From positions 14,217,501-14,281,500 of the forward strand of contig OZ005606.1 in NCBI GenBank assembly GCA_963930655.1: a DNA stretch of 64,000 bases, written 5' to 3'. The stretch comes from Myrica gale (Eukaryota > Streptophyta > Magnoliopsida > Fagales > Myricaceae). Under the pieces are notes generated by a model. The model was not told the origin of the DNA. It did not search any database and was given only the letters and a program-made list of their open reading frames with translations. Made by a program: the position numbers and the translations under genes. Shown piece by piece: positions 46,501 to 58,249 of the stretch (position 1 is the stretch's first letter; each line of letters starts with the position of its first letter).

Positions 46501-49500
46501 AAAGAGGTTGGGTGCCCAGCATGGTAAGAGGAAGTTGGATGAAACTTCAAGGAGTTCATCTTCCTCCGTTGATGAAAGCAAGCATGGTGGCAAAGCTGGA
46601 CCTGGCATTCTTGGCGTCAATCTTGGAAAGAATAAGACAAGTGAAGATGCTTCTGCAGATTATGTACAAGGGGTTCACACATTGTCCCAATATGCTGATT
46701 ATTTGGTAAATATTCTTTTCCTATCTATTTATGGTCTATCGATTTCCTTGCTTTTATGATAGTTTTTACATTTTACTTATGCTTAAGAGATAGCAGGGTT
46801 TTTCGCTTTTTTGTGCCAAACATGGATCCTTTTCTGGCAATTTTCTCTTCATTGATAGAATTGAAATGAATATAGTAAATTGGTTAAATATGCATTGGGC
46901 TCGTATGGAACTTTATTTTGTCAACTAGATGCTTTGATTTTTGAAATTATTCCGTTTATAGCCACTTGGATACAAATTCTTTAAGATTTAGGCAGCATTG
47001 CAAATGATCTGGTGGTAAAGTGTCATTAGCCCTAATTTGGTGGAGGTAAATTCTAATCTATTGATAAATTAATAGAAAATATAATTCAAAGATAAGAAAA
47101 AACTGCTAAACATTATTGGAGATCTAGTGGCAGTTGACTGTCTTGGGTGTGTTTGAGTGCCAAAATTTTGGTCTCATTAAAAAAATTACAAAATAATCTC
47201 TCTCCCCATCAAATCATTCTTTTTCACTATAATATTCATTCAAATCTTTCTTCTCTTCACTTTTTTCATCAACTCTCATAAAATATCTTCACTTTTTCAC
47301 TAACTCTCACGTGCCAAAATTTTAACCACCCCACAATTTTGGCACTCAAACACACACAGTGTAACAAACCTCTTTTGTTTATTGTTTGTTTCTTTAGAAA
47401 ATGGTAAAGAAAGTACAAAATAGCTTGTTCGAGTAAGCCAAACTCCAAAAGAGTAAAACTAAACAACTTCTAGACTTTTCTTCTCCCCCCATTCACAATC
47501 CGCTCCACCCTGTTTATTACGCAAAACTAACAACTAACTTCCTATTTACTTGGGCTTCTCTAACTAAACAGAGCCCACACAGTTACAACCCATTCTAATT
47601 TAGCCTATTAACTAAACTAAGGTTGGCTCGTAACACACATCATCTACCTCTTTGCTTGCCCTTGGCTCATGAAGTCAACCCGTACAAGCCCGTTGTGTAG
47701 CTTTTTTTTTGACAAGTAAGGAAAATTTTATTAAAAAGGAAATATAAGAAACAGTACAAAGGACTATACTGTACCCTTTAAATCCATACAAGCTAAAAAA
47801 CTAATAAAATCAGAAAAATCAGAAAAGGAGTTCCTAACACAAACTCTGAATCCCTACCAACTCGTCCCACAAAATCCTCCTACTACAATCATCGTTAGGC
47901 CCATATAAACCTGAAAAATCCATTGAACACCATCCTTGACATTCCTAAAAATCATCGATAAGGAATACTAGCCAACACAAGACTCAACCATCTCCAAAAT
48001 ACGGGAATCCCAAATACACTATACCATCCGACGCACCATCAGCCTCCAAACAGCACCATTTAACATGCGACCCCCCCACAACCTTCTAACCAAAGCCCGA
48101 GGCACCTCGGCAACCTTAGTTTCCTGAAGACAAACTAAACCTCCTTTCCACCCTCTCAACAAATTACCAACATGCAAACATTTCCACCTATCATTCAACC
48201 CCCTTATATTCCAGCTTATAATTATAGGCTTCATAAGGAATTAACTAAAGCCCTCCCTACCTTCTTGCTCCTTCTAGAACCAGAAGCACTCCCATCATAA
48301 TTCACAGAGCACTCCAAAGATTTTAACTCCCTAAGCATCTTACTACCAGATCTGCCCGGAGACCTACTGCTCCTATCCCTCTCCAACTCCAAGACAGCAA
48401 ATAGATTCATTAAATCAAATTTGAACCCAACACACGAAACGCCAACCAGATGCCTAAAAGACTTAACCATCTCTAAAACCCACTTCGATGGTGCGACCGA
48501 CCCTTCACCCTCAACCTCGTCAACCACTGGATACAATACATTCAAAGGAATATCACACACCTCATTAACCCCTTCCCCACAGCTAACCATAGCTTTTCCA
48601 TAAATCAAACCTAACTCCGAACTGGCAAAACCCAAAGAACTTAGAGGAAGAGAAGACTCTACCTCGATGATGGGAGAAAAGCCCACAGCCGAAGGCGTCA
48701 CCAAAGCCTCCGACCCAAAGTCGACCAAATCCAACTCGCCAGGGTTCTGGCAAGGAACGTCGCCCACCTTAGTCCCGGAGAGAGGAGTGGAACCGGGCAC
48801 ACTCTCAATGGACCCCGGCATGGCCTGCGGCAGCCCAGAACCTCCACTGCCCAGATCGGCATCTTCATGCGACTCGGGTCCCTCAACAGTCTTCTCCGGT
48901 GACGATACAACCACATCAGATACGGTAAGGACTTTGTCGATAAAACCCATCCCAGGCGAAGAGAGTTCATCACCACTGGCCTCGTCGAATAGAGAGGATG
49001 GGCCCTCGGTGGACCCCGGCCGCCCAGAACCTCCACTGCCGAGATCGGCATCTTCATGCGACTCGGGTTCCTCCACAGTCTTCTCCGGTGACGATACAAC
49101 CACATTAGATGCGGTAAGGACTTTGCCGATAAAACCCATCCCAGGCGAAGGGTTTAGTGGTTTGTTTCTCATGGGTTTAGTGGTTTGTTTCTCATGGGTT
49201 TAGTGGTTTGTTTCACATGGGTTTAGTGGTTTGTTTCTCATGGCCTTGGACCATCTGTCTGAGCCTTTCCCACCACTAATTAGTTAGCTGAAGTTAGTTA
49301 ATGTTCTCTGAAACTGTATTGAGAAATTAAGTGCCTCCAAAGGATACTTTTCTTTCCTTTGATTGCTGTTCTATATAAGATCTAGTCTTTTTTAGAACTT
49401 CATTATTTGTTTCTAATCAGAACTTGTGTAATTCTAGTTGCAGCAGCAATTTCTGGAAGTCTTGATATTTGTTTTTGTATCTGCATTAATATAATTCTAT

Positions 49501-52500
49501 GTGTAAACACCCATCTAGGTATACATATGCAGGGACCAGTTGTATGTGGTAAGCTAGGTTTGAACCTTTGAAGACTTTGGTTTCAGTTGTTAAGGCCTGT
49601 CTTGGTATTCTCCTTTTGTTGGCTTACTGTACTTGGTTCTTTTACCCCTATGTTTTTTTTTCTTCATATTTCTGTTACAGAAAGGTTCGAGTCTTGACCT
49701 CATTTTTATACAGTAATAAATTTGGGTAGTTAGTAACTTGATTATGAACTGATACTTGGGGAAAACAACATCATGGTTTTTCTATATTGAATATGTTCGG
49801 GAGTGAAAGATGGCTTTATATGATTGAACCAGGTGGAGGATATATATCTAATGATTTTGAAATTGGATAGTGTGGAAGTTGATGACCTTGGAGAATACTT
49901 TGGCTGCGTTTTGCAACCAAAATTTTGGCTCTCTAAAATTTTATCATCATTACAAAATTTTTCTCTCTCCTCACTTTTTCACCAACTCCCATAAACTTTT
50001 TCACTTTTTCGCCATCTCCCATAAACTTTTTCACTTTTTCACTCTCTTAACTTTTTCATCAACTTATGTACCCAAAATTTTGACCACCCTAAATTTTTTT
50101 CACTCAAACACACCTTTTGGAAGCTACTGCAAACCTTGATGTTCTGGTGAAGGGAGGGTTTAGAGAATGTTTAGAATTCTGAAGAGGTCGGATGGTGGTT
50201 CTCGTACTTCATGTAAGAGAGTTTCAGATTGAGATGCACGGTTGCCTTCCTGAATGAATCATTTGTCCATCAACATTGGATTGGTTCGACATTGAAATGG
50301 ATTTGAAGCAGAGTGGTATTTTTAGGCATTTCCTTAAGTCACTCTGTAAATATTGTTGCGGGTTGGCAACCTCCTTTCTTATCTATCAGCATATGGCTGA
50401 ATTGTATTCCTGCATTGTACGCAGTTACTTCCTCTTTCTTTTAGGAGGAATCTGATATTTGAAGCAACCGTTGAGTTTTCAGAAGATTGGTTGTATTTCT
50501 AGTCATGTTAGGAGCGTCTAGGATATTTATTTTTCTGTTTCTTTTCAAGGTAAAACAATGTGGAGAGATTCTCTCTCGTGGTAATGTGGATTCAATAAGA
50601 AGAACACTGTTGGCTGAGGTAGTTAAAGCTTCTGGAGCACATGGGGAATGTCATAATTGTCCTAGAAAATTGTAGCACCTTGATACTGATTTCGTAGCAT
50701 AGAATCTTGCCTTATTAGTTTACAATGTGTTTTAGGGTTAATTCTATTTCTCCAATCTGATAATGAATGTGACTATTGATGTGTAGGTGATTAATGTTTC
50801 ATCACCCAATACTCCGGGTTTGCGCATGCTTCAGGGAAGAAAACAATTGAAGGACCTAGTAAAGAAGGTACAATAGCTGGGGTGTAATCTTACTTTTCTC
50901 TTTCATAATTAACACGATGTGCACTCAGATGTCAGATCTTGTAACATTTGCTTTTTTTCAAGGTTCAAGCTGCTCGCGATGAAATGCAATGGGGAGAGGA
51001 GGGCCCGCCCCCTTTGCTTGTGAAAATAGCTCCCGACCTATCTAAGGAAGATCTTGAAGATATTGCAGCAGTATGCATATGTGCCTGATTTAAAATGCTC
51101 CCTCCTTTACTAATATGATGTTCTAATGGTTCCCTCTCTATGGCTGTAGGTTGCCCTCACTCTCCGCTTGGATGGATTGGTATTTTTTTCCTATGACCGA
51201 CTTTCAGCTTTTTTCCTATATAGCATTCTATATGTGAGACCTCAGATTGTGAATTTTGTTTAGTCCTACATTGGATGGAATTGTGAAGGAGTTATAGGGC
51301 TACCAATTCCCACAGTGTTTACTAGGCGGATTTAGGCTTTATAAATGACTAAGGGGGCTTAAATTGTAACTTGAACCACTCTTTTGAGATTATAGCGCAG
51401 ATGTGACTAGCCCTACTCAGGTTGTCACACCACGTACTACTACTCTTGCTTGTTATCACTTCTAGGCATGATTTGATGGCTGCATTAGATAGCCAAACAT
51501 TGTCAAATGAAAGTTCGAGGGATGATACCTACATACATTGCAATTCAAAATACCATCCATCTTAGGGTGTGTTTGTCTCCCAAAATTTTGGACCTTCCAA
51601 AATTTTAACCTCATAAAATAATTACAATATAATCTCTCTCCCCATCAAATCACTACTTTTCACTATAATAAATATAAAAAATTCATTCAATCATCTCTCT
51701 CCTCACTTTTTCACCAATTCCAATACCCCAAAAATTTAACCACCCAAAATTTTATCATTCAATCACACCCTTAGTCTCTTTAGCATCAAACTTCGGGTTT
51801 GGCATGATTTCTCCTAACTTCTGCAAAAATAAGCTTATTATAGTTGTTTAGTTGGGTATTGAATTTTATAATTTATCAAAACTTGAGCTAACGTTGTTTA
51901 TTCAAGGGCATAATTAAGAAATTACAAAAATGTGCTATATGATCTATGCATTTAGACTTGATTGTGCTTTTAATGTTTAATCGAGTCCCAGAACCTAATA
52001 TTTAGTTCTATAATTTAAGTTCCACAACTTAGTTGTGCTCCCGAATCTTGACTAATTGACTCCCCCACTGCTGGTTTTATCTCAACAGAGAGGTGGGCTA
52101 AGGGCATCCACCTAAAAGACTAATCCAATCCATATTTTTTATTGTTTTACTGTCTCATCCGATCATTCAGCTTTCGGAAATTTAAGATTCTTTCCTTTTG
52201 TTATCATCATATTTGTGGAAATTTAAGATTCACAAATTACTCAAGCACCTTTTTCATGCTGGAAATGTTTCCTGTATGGTCTTCTTTCTTTTTTCCCCCC
52301 TGAGCTATCTGTATGGTTTTCTTGCTGATAATAATGTATGCTCTTTTTTTTTTGTCCTTAGTTTCTTTGAGAGTTATATTTTTGCTATTTCTACTTTTAC
52401 CCTTTTTTTTCGGTTTAGATAATATCAAACACAACTGTCTCAAGACCAGATCCTGTAAGAGAAAACCTGCTGGCTAAGGAACAGGGTGGCTTAAGTGGGA

Positions 52501-55500
52501 AGCCTCTTTTTGATCTCTCTACCAACGTCTTGAAGGAAATGTACCTTCTAACAAGGGTATGTTGGTTACTGCTGTAATTTATCGTCACATGTATTTCATG
52601 AAACTGTACTACTGTAATAGGAGCACCTAGAGTAGACACAATTATTGGTTTGTCCTTCTCCCTGTGTGCGCCACAAGCACGTGAACCGTAGAGATTGATA
52701 TTGGCTACTCAGGTCCTCCAGGTCACTAAGAGTTAAAACTGAAGGGCTGTCTCCAATTTCCCTGCTCAATAATATCCAAACAGTAGTCTATTCTTTGACA
52801 ATGATATAGATTTATGTCTTTGAAAATTGGTTTTTCGACATATCAGATTGGTGTCTCATAAAGAAGGGAATTCATCGATGGTTTTAGAAGAATTTTGTTA
52901 TAATTTTCCCCTATGGATTTCGAAAGAGCATTAGGGATTCATGCTAGCGATTTGTACTACGAGTTTGCTGTTCTATCATATTTCATGGGGTATGTCGGGT
53001 AAAGATTTGGATAGTTAGAGGATTGAGCCTCTGTGCCAGTGTTTATGAATTTAGAATGATATATATATATGACATCCAGACACAGATCCTTATATGAGCA
53101 CCCAAGTCCATGCATCTTAAGCTCATAATGGTGTTGGCTGAGTTGCTTACGTTATGCAGCAGCACCATTATTAGTCTTCCCTGTTGTCTTCCAGAAAGCG
53201 TAGGGATCACTGTTAGATGCTGTTCTCTTTTTGTTTTAGATACTTTTCTTTAGTTCTAAAGCTAGTTTTTTTTTTTGCCTCTTCATGTTCCACTATCATG
53301 AATGAGAGCTTGACAGTTTCTATTCTTCTTTATCAGGGGAAGATCCCTTTGATAGGCTGTGGGGGCATTAACAGGTAAAGCAGAACACCCTTCAACGTTG
53401 TCATCATCTTACTTGTTGTCACCAACATAGCTACTGCTTTATGAAAAAAAAACTTTTGTAGAAACTTATGATATAGATTTGATTCAGTGGTGAGGATGCA
53501 TACCGAAAAATTCGAGCTGGAGCAAGTCTTATTCAGCTTTATACAGCATTTGCCTTTGGAGGACCTGCCCTTATTCCTCAGATGAAGGTATTTTTGTAAT
53601 GCATGTATAATACTTTGAGCTTGTTGGGAAGCTGAAAGAATAAAAAATAATGTGTTGATATGCCATGAGAAGGGTAAACATGATTGTTCTTTTTTATTCC
53701 CTTTGTTTTGGCAAGTGATACTTATATTTCATATATGAAAAGCAAATTTAAAATGTGGATTAGTCTGAGTGTCATTTGGAATGCTATTATGTGAAAGCAT
53801 TTGTGAGTAAAAAGGAGTATGAGCGGAATGCTGCCTAGGAAATTTGTGGTGGCAGCCTATTGCGCAAGAGAGTGCGCTCATCGATCTGGTTCTTGATGAA
53901 TTTTTTGAGGGCTAGCCAGCTTTGAAACCTAGATAGGTATCTTGTTTATCGTCTATCACAGATTGAATTTGGCAGTTGGAATGTAAAGGTGGGGGAGGAT
54001 AATGCATTGATGGCGAGCTGTGAATAACCTCCAGAACAATATCAGCGAGCTTGCTGTTAAATGCAGAGGAAACCACAAGTAACACAGCCTGTGCTGCAAC
54101 CACCAGGGGACTAGGAGAAGGAATCTTTGAAGTCACATGCAGCTATTACTAGACTGTTGGGGTCAAAGCTGACAACCAACCGAGAATGAAGAGTCCACCT
54201 GGTAACAGTGTCAAAGGTGTGAATGTAGCTTCCCTGGGGTATAGGATATCAGTGTAGGGAAGTAGGAATTGGAACCTTCTTGTGTTGCCATGCCCGGCAA
54301 TGACTCGAACTCATTTTTTTGACAGAGGCAACTAGCTTGGAAATGTCTGGCTGAATGTCATTGGGGATAAGCTGGTTTCTAGCGAACCACATTAAATGCA
54401 TTGCCAATCATACCTATTGGTCGAAAATAATGAGTATCTTCTTTCATAATGTTTAGTATTCTGTGGGGGATAAGTATAGCTTTGATCCAGGAGCAGATTG
54501 ATGCAAGAGCAAGTTGAGAGCCGTCTATAGGCCAAAATGATTCTCTCCAACTGGTTTGGGAGAGAGGGCATTGAAGAATGATATCCTCAAGACTTTCATT
54601 GTCTGTGGAACAAAGAGGGCAGGCGGTTACAGAATTAAAACTGCCATGCAAGGTGTGCACCAACCTCATGCAAGTGGGAAAAATAGTCCAGACAATCTTC
54701 CAAAGTAGTAGTTTTAATCTTTCCTGCAATTGAAGCTTCTAAATCGCTTCCAATCAGAACATTGAAGAGTAGCATGATGCAGAAGGTGTTCCCTAGCCAC
54801 AATAGCTAGTAGGAAATCTGTTTGGCTGAAGATGAGAGTTTGGCCTTACTTTTGGGAGTTTGTAACCAACTCTTTACACTAGGGTCTAGGTAGTTTATCG
54901 AGTTGCATCTTATTTGCCCCTCTATAGATTGTAACTGCTCCAGCAATATGGGGTGGATTAGAATCTCTGTCAGGTCTACCCCAAAGCCATTATGTCTCAA
55001 AACGAGGAGGCCATAGAGAAACTATTTTTTATTCCTTTGTCTCGAACTTCGTGACGAACTCCATTCTATCTCTCCCTCGTTACGAACAAACAAAGTAGGC
55101 TATCGCTTACCTCAACTTCAAAGAACTCCTTGTGTGTATAACTACCTATCATACCCGGCGCAGCGAAAAGGAGAGTTGCGCGCCAAAAGAAAGAAGAAGA
55201 GGGGCAAAGATCGGGGATATTTTTCTGATAACACCATTCAACTTTGTTTTGGGCGCTTTTGGACAGCATTTGACCAAGTAATCATCTTGTTCTTTTATCA
55301 TTTTGTCTACATAAATTCAGGTACTTGGTTAATTTTGTCTGAGCAGAGGTGTTAGGTTGTTGCCGAAGTGTGATTTTTTTAATAAAGCCAGCTTTTCAGT
55401 CAATGATTATAAATATATATTTTTCTGGGAGCATATATCTGGGCAGTTTGAGAGGCAATTTCTTAGGAATGTTATGAATCTTTCTAATACATTCTTAATT

Positions 55501-56427
55501 TTAATACTTCTTGGTCACAGGCTTGTTCTTTGGATGTGATATTCTTGTCTTTTACTCTTTGTGCCTACCTTATGTTTCCGCATAGGAAAAAAGTATTTGT
55601 CAAGCATAGTTATATATTTTTTATTTAGAACTGACAAGTCATGTAATCTGATAACTTCAAATTGAAGCTACGGTACTGTGGGGTAACTCATTCCTTTTGT
55701 CCAATGGGAAGAAACCTGTTAGGATTTGTTGATTCAACAGAACTATAACTAATTAGGGCTTGAAAATAAGTGATTGCATGAAGAGTTTGAAGAGAGTAGC
55801 GTGGGTCGTTACCACAGCAGAAGGAAGTTTGCTTAGATAGATGGAACAATTGCTTGCCTTCTGCAGGAGTGCAGAGAGTTAGAGATAGATGCTCAAGGCA
55901 AACAGTCAACAATCTTTTAGCCATCTCCTGTTAAACCTTGGTTTATGATTGCTTTTCACAAGCCTTAAAGTGCATCAGCTCTCCGTATATATCTTTGTTG
56001 TTTTCTACATAGTACTACTGGATTGAAACTTGCGAGAAAAATAGAAACTCAAAATCCCAATCTTTTCAGTCCCTTGAGTAGTGCACACGACTTATTATTT
56101 GATATAGAATTTCAGGTTTGCTATTGATGGCCCAAATCTCATCCTTGATGCTCTACTCCTGTATCTATAGTTTCTTTGAATTATCCTGGCTTTTATTTTT
56201 GGGTCCTCTTCTGTCCTCTACTTTTCCTCCTCTCTTTAATTCGAATTTCTTGTTGATGGGTTCTTGGGAATTCAAAGGCTTTTTTTCTTTTCTGGACTCT
56301 ATTTTGGCTAACAATGTGGCATGCTTTCTGTTTTCGTTTTTATTTTTCGTAGGCTGAACTGGCTGAGTGCTTGGAAAGGGATGGTTTTAAGACGATCCTT
56401 GACGCAGTTGGTGCAGATTACAGATAA
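40544..56427 (+). CDS. PYRD: Dihydroorotate dehydrogenase (quinone), mitochondrial
   Basis: Eleven exons, 40544-40678, 41941-42023, 42798-43121, 46450-46705, 50787-50867, 50963-51070, 51150-51179, 52419-52556, 53337-53374, 53488-53587 and 56353-56427, join in phase to 455 aa, close to the Arabidopsis enzyme. It oxidises dihydroorotate to orotate, the fourth step of pyrimidine synthesis, passing electrons to ubiquinone at the mitochondrial inner membrane. Residues 1-45 are a basic, Ser-rich presequence, and 50-63 ([14 protein letters not shown]) form the membrane anchor. Class 2 motifs follow: [51 protein letters not shown] with catalytic serine S272, KIAPDLS, IISNTT, GLSGKP and [20 protein letters not shown]. 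Introns of up to 4.1 kb hold LINEs and MITEs, yet all splice sites are canonical, so the gene appears functional. Confidence 0.96.
40679..41940 (+). other. PYRD intron 1
   Basis: GTATGC...TAG intron with a hAT-type MITE (41700-41812) near its 3' end. The other ORFs here are spurious. Confidence 0.85.
41700..41812. mobile_element. 113-bp hAT-type MITE in PYRD intron 1
   Basis: Perfect 14-bp inverted ends, CAGGGGCGAAGCCA and its inverse, are flanked by a perfect 8-bp duplication TTTGTGGG (41692-41699 and 41813-41820). Eight-base duplication and CAGGGG-type ends fit the hAT superfamily. The core includes a G run at 41768-41778. Confidence 0.93.
43830..44407 (+). repeat. 289-bp tandem duplication at the LINE 5' end
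   Basis: Two nearly identical units, 43830-44118 and 44119-44407, each start GTCCGCAAACCTCTTCCATT and contain ATGTCGTTCCAGCGCC and GGCCGTTACGGAGTTGTTTG. They differ at only about eight positions, so the duplication is young relative to the decay of the element. Confidence 0.93.
45849..46076 (+). pseudogene. LINE reverse-transcriptase zinc-binding (zf-RVT) fragment
   Basis: The C-x2-C...H-x4-C pattern (CFLCRC then DHVLLHC) and [10 protein letters not shown] match the zf-RVT domain of plant LINEs. It is followed by the same [10 protein letters not shown] block seen in the LINE tail at 15282-15553. It has a stop after SCI and no intact RT upstream. Confidence 0.8.
47145..47357. mobile_element. 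Tourist-like MITE in PYRD intron 4
   Basis: The left end GGGTGTGTTTGAGTGCCAAA mirrors the right end TTTTGGCACTCAAACACAC. The core AATCTCTCTCCCCATCAAAT is shared with 51565-51770. The right terminus is slightly mutated, and the target duplication is unclear. Confidence 0.7.
47703..49240 (-). mobile_element. Antisense LINE remnant in PYRD intron 4
   Basis: On the minus strand this has an ORF1-like frame (49172-48231), the start of an endonuclease domain ([14 protein letters not shown] and LVCLQETK at 48234-48115) and a later endonuclease piece ([19 protein letters not shown] near 47900). A 3' end follows with ACTTGTC and a poly(A), seen as poly(T) at 47702-47711. The whole reverse transcriptase is missing, so the copy is internally deleted. 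Its 5' edge lies at or in the 23-bp minisatellite. Confidence 0.78.
48231..49172 (-). pseudogene. LINE ORF1-like frame with an in-frame internal duplication
   Basis: A 313-codon open frame with low-complexity Ser/Glu/Gly content. Two copies of a ~60-codon unit ([20 protein letters not shown] and [20 protein letters not shown], each followed by PEKTVE and [15 protein letters not shown]) lie in tandem. It ends against the endonuclease start at 48234, four bases overlapping, as LINE ORF1/ORF2 do. It is not a host gene. Confidence 0.65.
49150..49241. repeat. 23-bp minisatellite, four copies
   Basis: Units GGGTTTAGTGGTTTGTTTCT+CAT lie at 49150, 49173, 49196 and 49219. Only the third differs, with one base changed (CACAT in place of CTCAT). 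It sits at the 5' edge of the antisense LINE. Confidence 0.95.
49902..50114. mobile_element. Tourist-like MITE in PYRD intron 4, second copy
   Basis: GGCTGCGTTTTGCAACC opens and CTCAAACACACC closes the element, with TTT on both flanks (49899-49901, 50115-50117). The interior contains three copies of a CACTTTTTC-containing unit (around 49970-50045). Confidence 0.65.
51180..52418 (+). other. PYRD intron 7
   Basis: It contains a PIF/Harbinger MITE at 51565-51770. The part at 51240-51430 (AGTCCTACATTGGATGG and onward) resembles LTR or TRIM-type sequence, without fixed ends. Confidence 0.85.
51565..51770. mobile_element. 206-bp PIF/Harbinger (Tourist-like) MITE in PYRD intron 7
   Basis: The ends GGGTGTGTTTG and CAATCACACCC form the inverted repeat and are flanked by TTA on both sides (51562-51564 and 51771-51773), the expected 3-bp duplication. 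The core AATCTCTCTCCCCATCAAAT and CCTCACTTTTTCACCAA identifies the family that recurs through the window. Confidence 0.88.
53588..56352 (+). other. PYRD intron 10
   Basis: This last intron holds an antisense LINE fragment (about 53830-54800). 55030-56340 has no recognised gene; its short ORFs are unsupported. It ends TTTTTCGTAG before exon 11. Confidence 0.85.
53830..54800 (-). pseudogene. LINE zf-RVT and RNase H fragment in PYRD intron 10
   Basis: On the minus strand [40 protein letters not shown] and [17 protein letters not shown] (54729-54560) form the zf-RVT domain. The zinc-binding histidine is replaced by Asp (LEDIILQC in place of LEHIILQC). Lower, a broken RNase H-like stretch ends with HSLAQ and [11 protein letters not shown] words near 53840. 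The element differs in sequence from the LINE of intron 3, so it is a second LINE family. Confidence 0.72.
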
Positions 56428-57000
56428 CAGCTGTTAACGTTGCAAGTACTAAAACTACCAAAAGATTCTGCAGATAGGTTAATGTTATGTCTCGATCATT
56501 ATTCTTACATCAAATGGTTGGTTATCCCTTGTTAGTTTTCCTGATCTCCTTTTGGTGGGGCTCGAGTATTTTTGACTTGTGTACACTGGCGCAAAATTTT
56601 GAAGGACTCCAGTAGACTTTTTTTTCCAGGTCTTTCTTTGCTGTCTGATTTTTATTTATTTATTTTTCGTTTTCTGGTTCAGCACCATGAAAATCAAGTG
56701 AAGTATACTGATGTCATGTTATACAGATTTATGAGGCAACTTTTGCTGGCAACAGTGTTCGGAGAACTTCTATGTAAGAAGGCTCCGGAATTTCAATGTA
56801 TAAAAGTCCCCAGTACAGGTGCAGACTTCCTCAGTTTTGTCACCTGTGCAATGTTTTACTTTAAAGTGTGCTTGAACTCTTTTACAATGACCTGAATATT
56901 TTCTTGGTTTTGGAAGTTTAAATGAAAGGAAGATTGTTTATAACCGGATTTTTGCCTTCTTTGTACAGAAATATTAGATTATGGTAAACTTTGCCTGAAT
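56428..57000 (+). other. PYRD 3' UTR and downstream flank
   Basis: The sequence follows the TAA at 56425-56427. The 107-codon ORF at 56572-56895 has no recognised content and is most likely UTR. Confidence 0.4.
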
Positions 57001-58240
57001 TTACTTTGCTTGGTTTTGTACATACTGATCAGAAACAGATGAAACGCCTTTCCTGCAACTGTTGCAGCATGTTTCCATGGCCAGAACGCCCTATCTATCT
57101 TATAAAGAAGGCTCAATTGTTCGGTTATTTCCTGTGATTTTCACCTTTTCCTAATTTAGTCCCAAGTAAATTGTCCTATAAAAATCTTTAAAGCAGGGAT
57201 TCTTTCCTCATTTAGTCCTTCTCGTCCACCTTACTAATAGAATGCTGACGTGGTTAATAGTGACAATAAAAAATTAATTAAATATAAATATAATAACAAA
57301 ATGAGAAAATATAATAAACTCGGAATTAATGATTTGAGGGTCATAACTTTTTTACCATTAGCTTTTCCTTTTTGTGTATTTTTCTCATTTGATTTTTATT
57401 TTTACAATTTGGCTTTTCTAGAAGAGTCCGAATTTGTTCAATGATTTAGAGATGACCCAGTCGATCTCGATCGGTTCACGAGGATAAGTCAATGAGTCGA
57501 TGAAAGTACTCATTTGCCTTCAACTTGTTCAACTTCTCTTCCAGGCCTGGGAAAAATCAAAACACAGCTTTCCCCTACCATTCAACAGGAGGGCATGTGA
57601 TATCTCCTTCAAGTACTAACATTAATTTGGAGGCTTTCCTATCCTTCTCTTCCATCCGTATTTGCTAACCAAAATTTTGAGAATATTGTAAAAATTGAGG
57701 TGAATTATACTTTTTTCAGATTTTGTAAAAAATAAATTTTCATTGAAGTTGGTAAAAAAATGTAGAGAGATAATTTGAGTGATTATATATATTAATAGAA
57801 AGAGATGATTGGAAAAGAGAAATTAATTATTTTATAGTTATTTTCTTAATCAAAATTTTGACATTTTTATTTTGAAATCAAACTTACTCATTTATACAAA
57901 AAAAAACCAAACTTACTCATAAAATGAAAAATTAGTTGTCTAACGACATGCCTCCTTAAGCGTGAAATATACTATTCAAACTATCAAGTGTTAACAATTT
58001 TTTAAAGTCATCTTCAGAATCTGTGGCTCGGTAATTATTTAGTTCGTGATGGGATATAGAATTACACGTAGTTTATGATACAGGGGTGCTCTAACGCCTC
58101 TTGTTTGGAATTGAACATCGAATAATGCTGAAATATTCTATTTTTGTGCATCTTGTACGCTGTGTTCATTGTAGACGTCACAGTGATACGATCCTCAGCT
58201 CGGTCGTAATCTAGTTGGAAGTTATCCTTAACATATATAA
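57001..58240. other. Intergenic stretch, no gene seen
   Basis: AT-rich, with a MITE-like tract at 57660-57900 (CAAAATTTTGAGAATATTG ... ATCAAAATTTTGAC). No coding region or RNA gene was recognised. Confidence 0.4.
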
Positions 58241-58249
58241 CAGTCAGAA

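Larger units (their letters stand above)
46706..50786 (+). other. PYRD intron 4
   Basis: This 4.1-kb intron is the gene's longest. It contains MITEs at 47145-47357 and 49902-50114, and an antisense LINE remnant at 47703-49240. Between 47500 and 47690, and near 49260-49500, LTR-like sequences (TTAGTTAGT runs; a CTATATAAGA box) are present but not bounded. Confidence 0.85.

Noticed and set aside
48667..49203. 178-codon plus-strand ORF
   Set aside because: Complement of the LINE ORF1-like frame; its repeats come from the internal duplication.
56572..56895. 107-codon ORF after PYRD
   Set aside because: Position fits the PYRD 3' UTR and the sequence has no domain.
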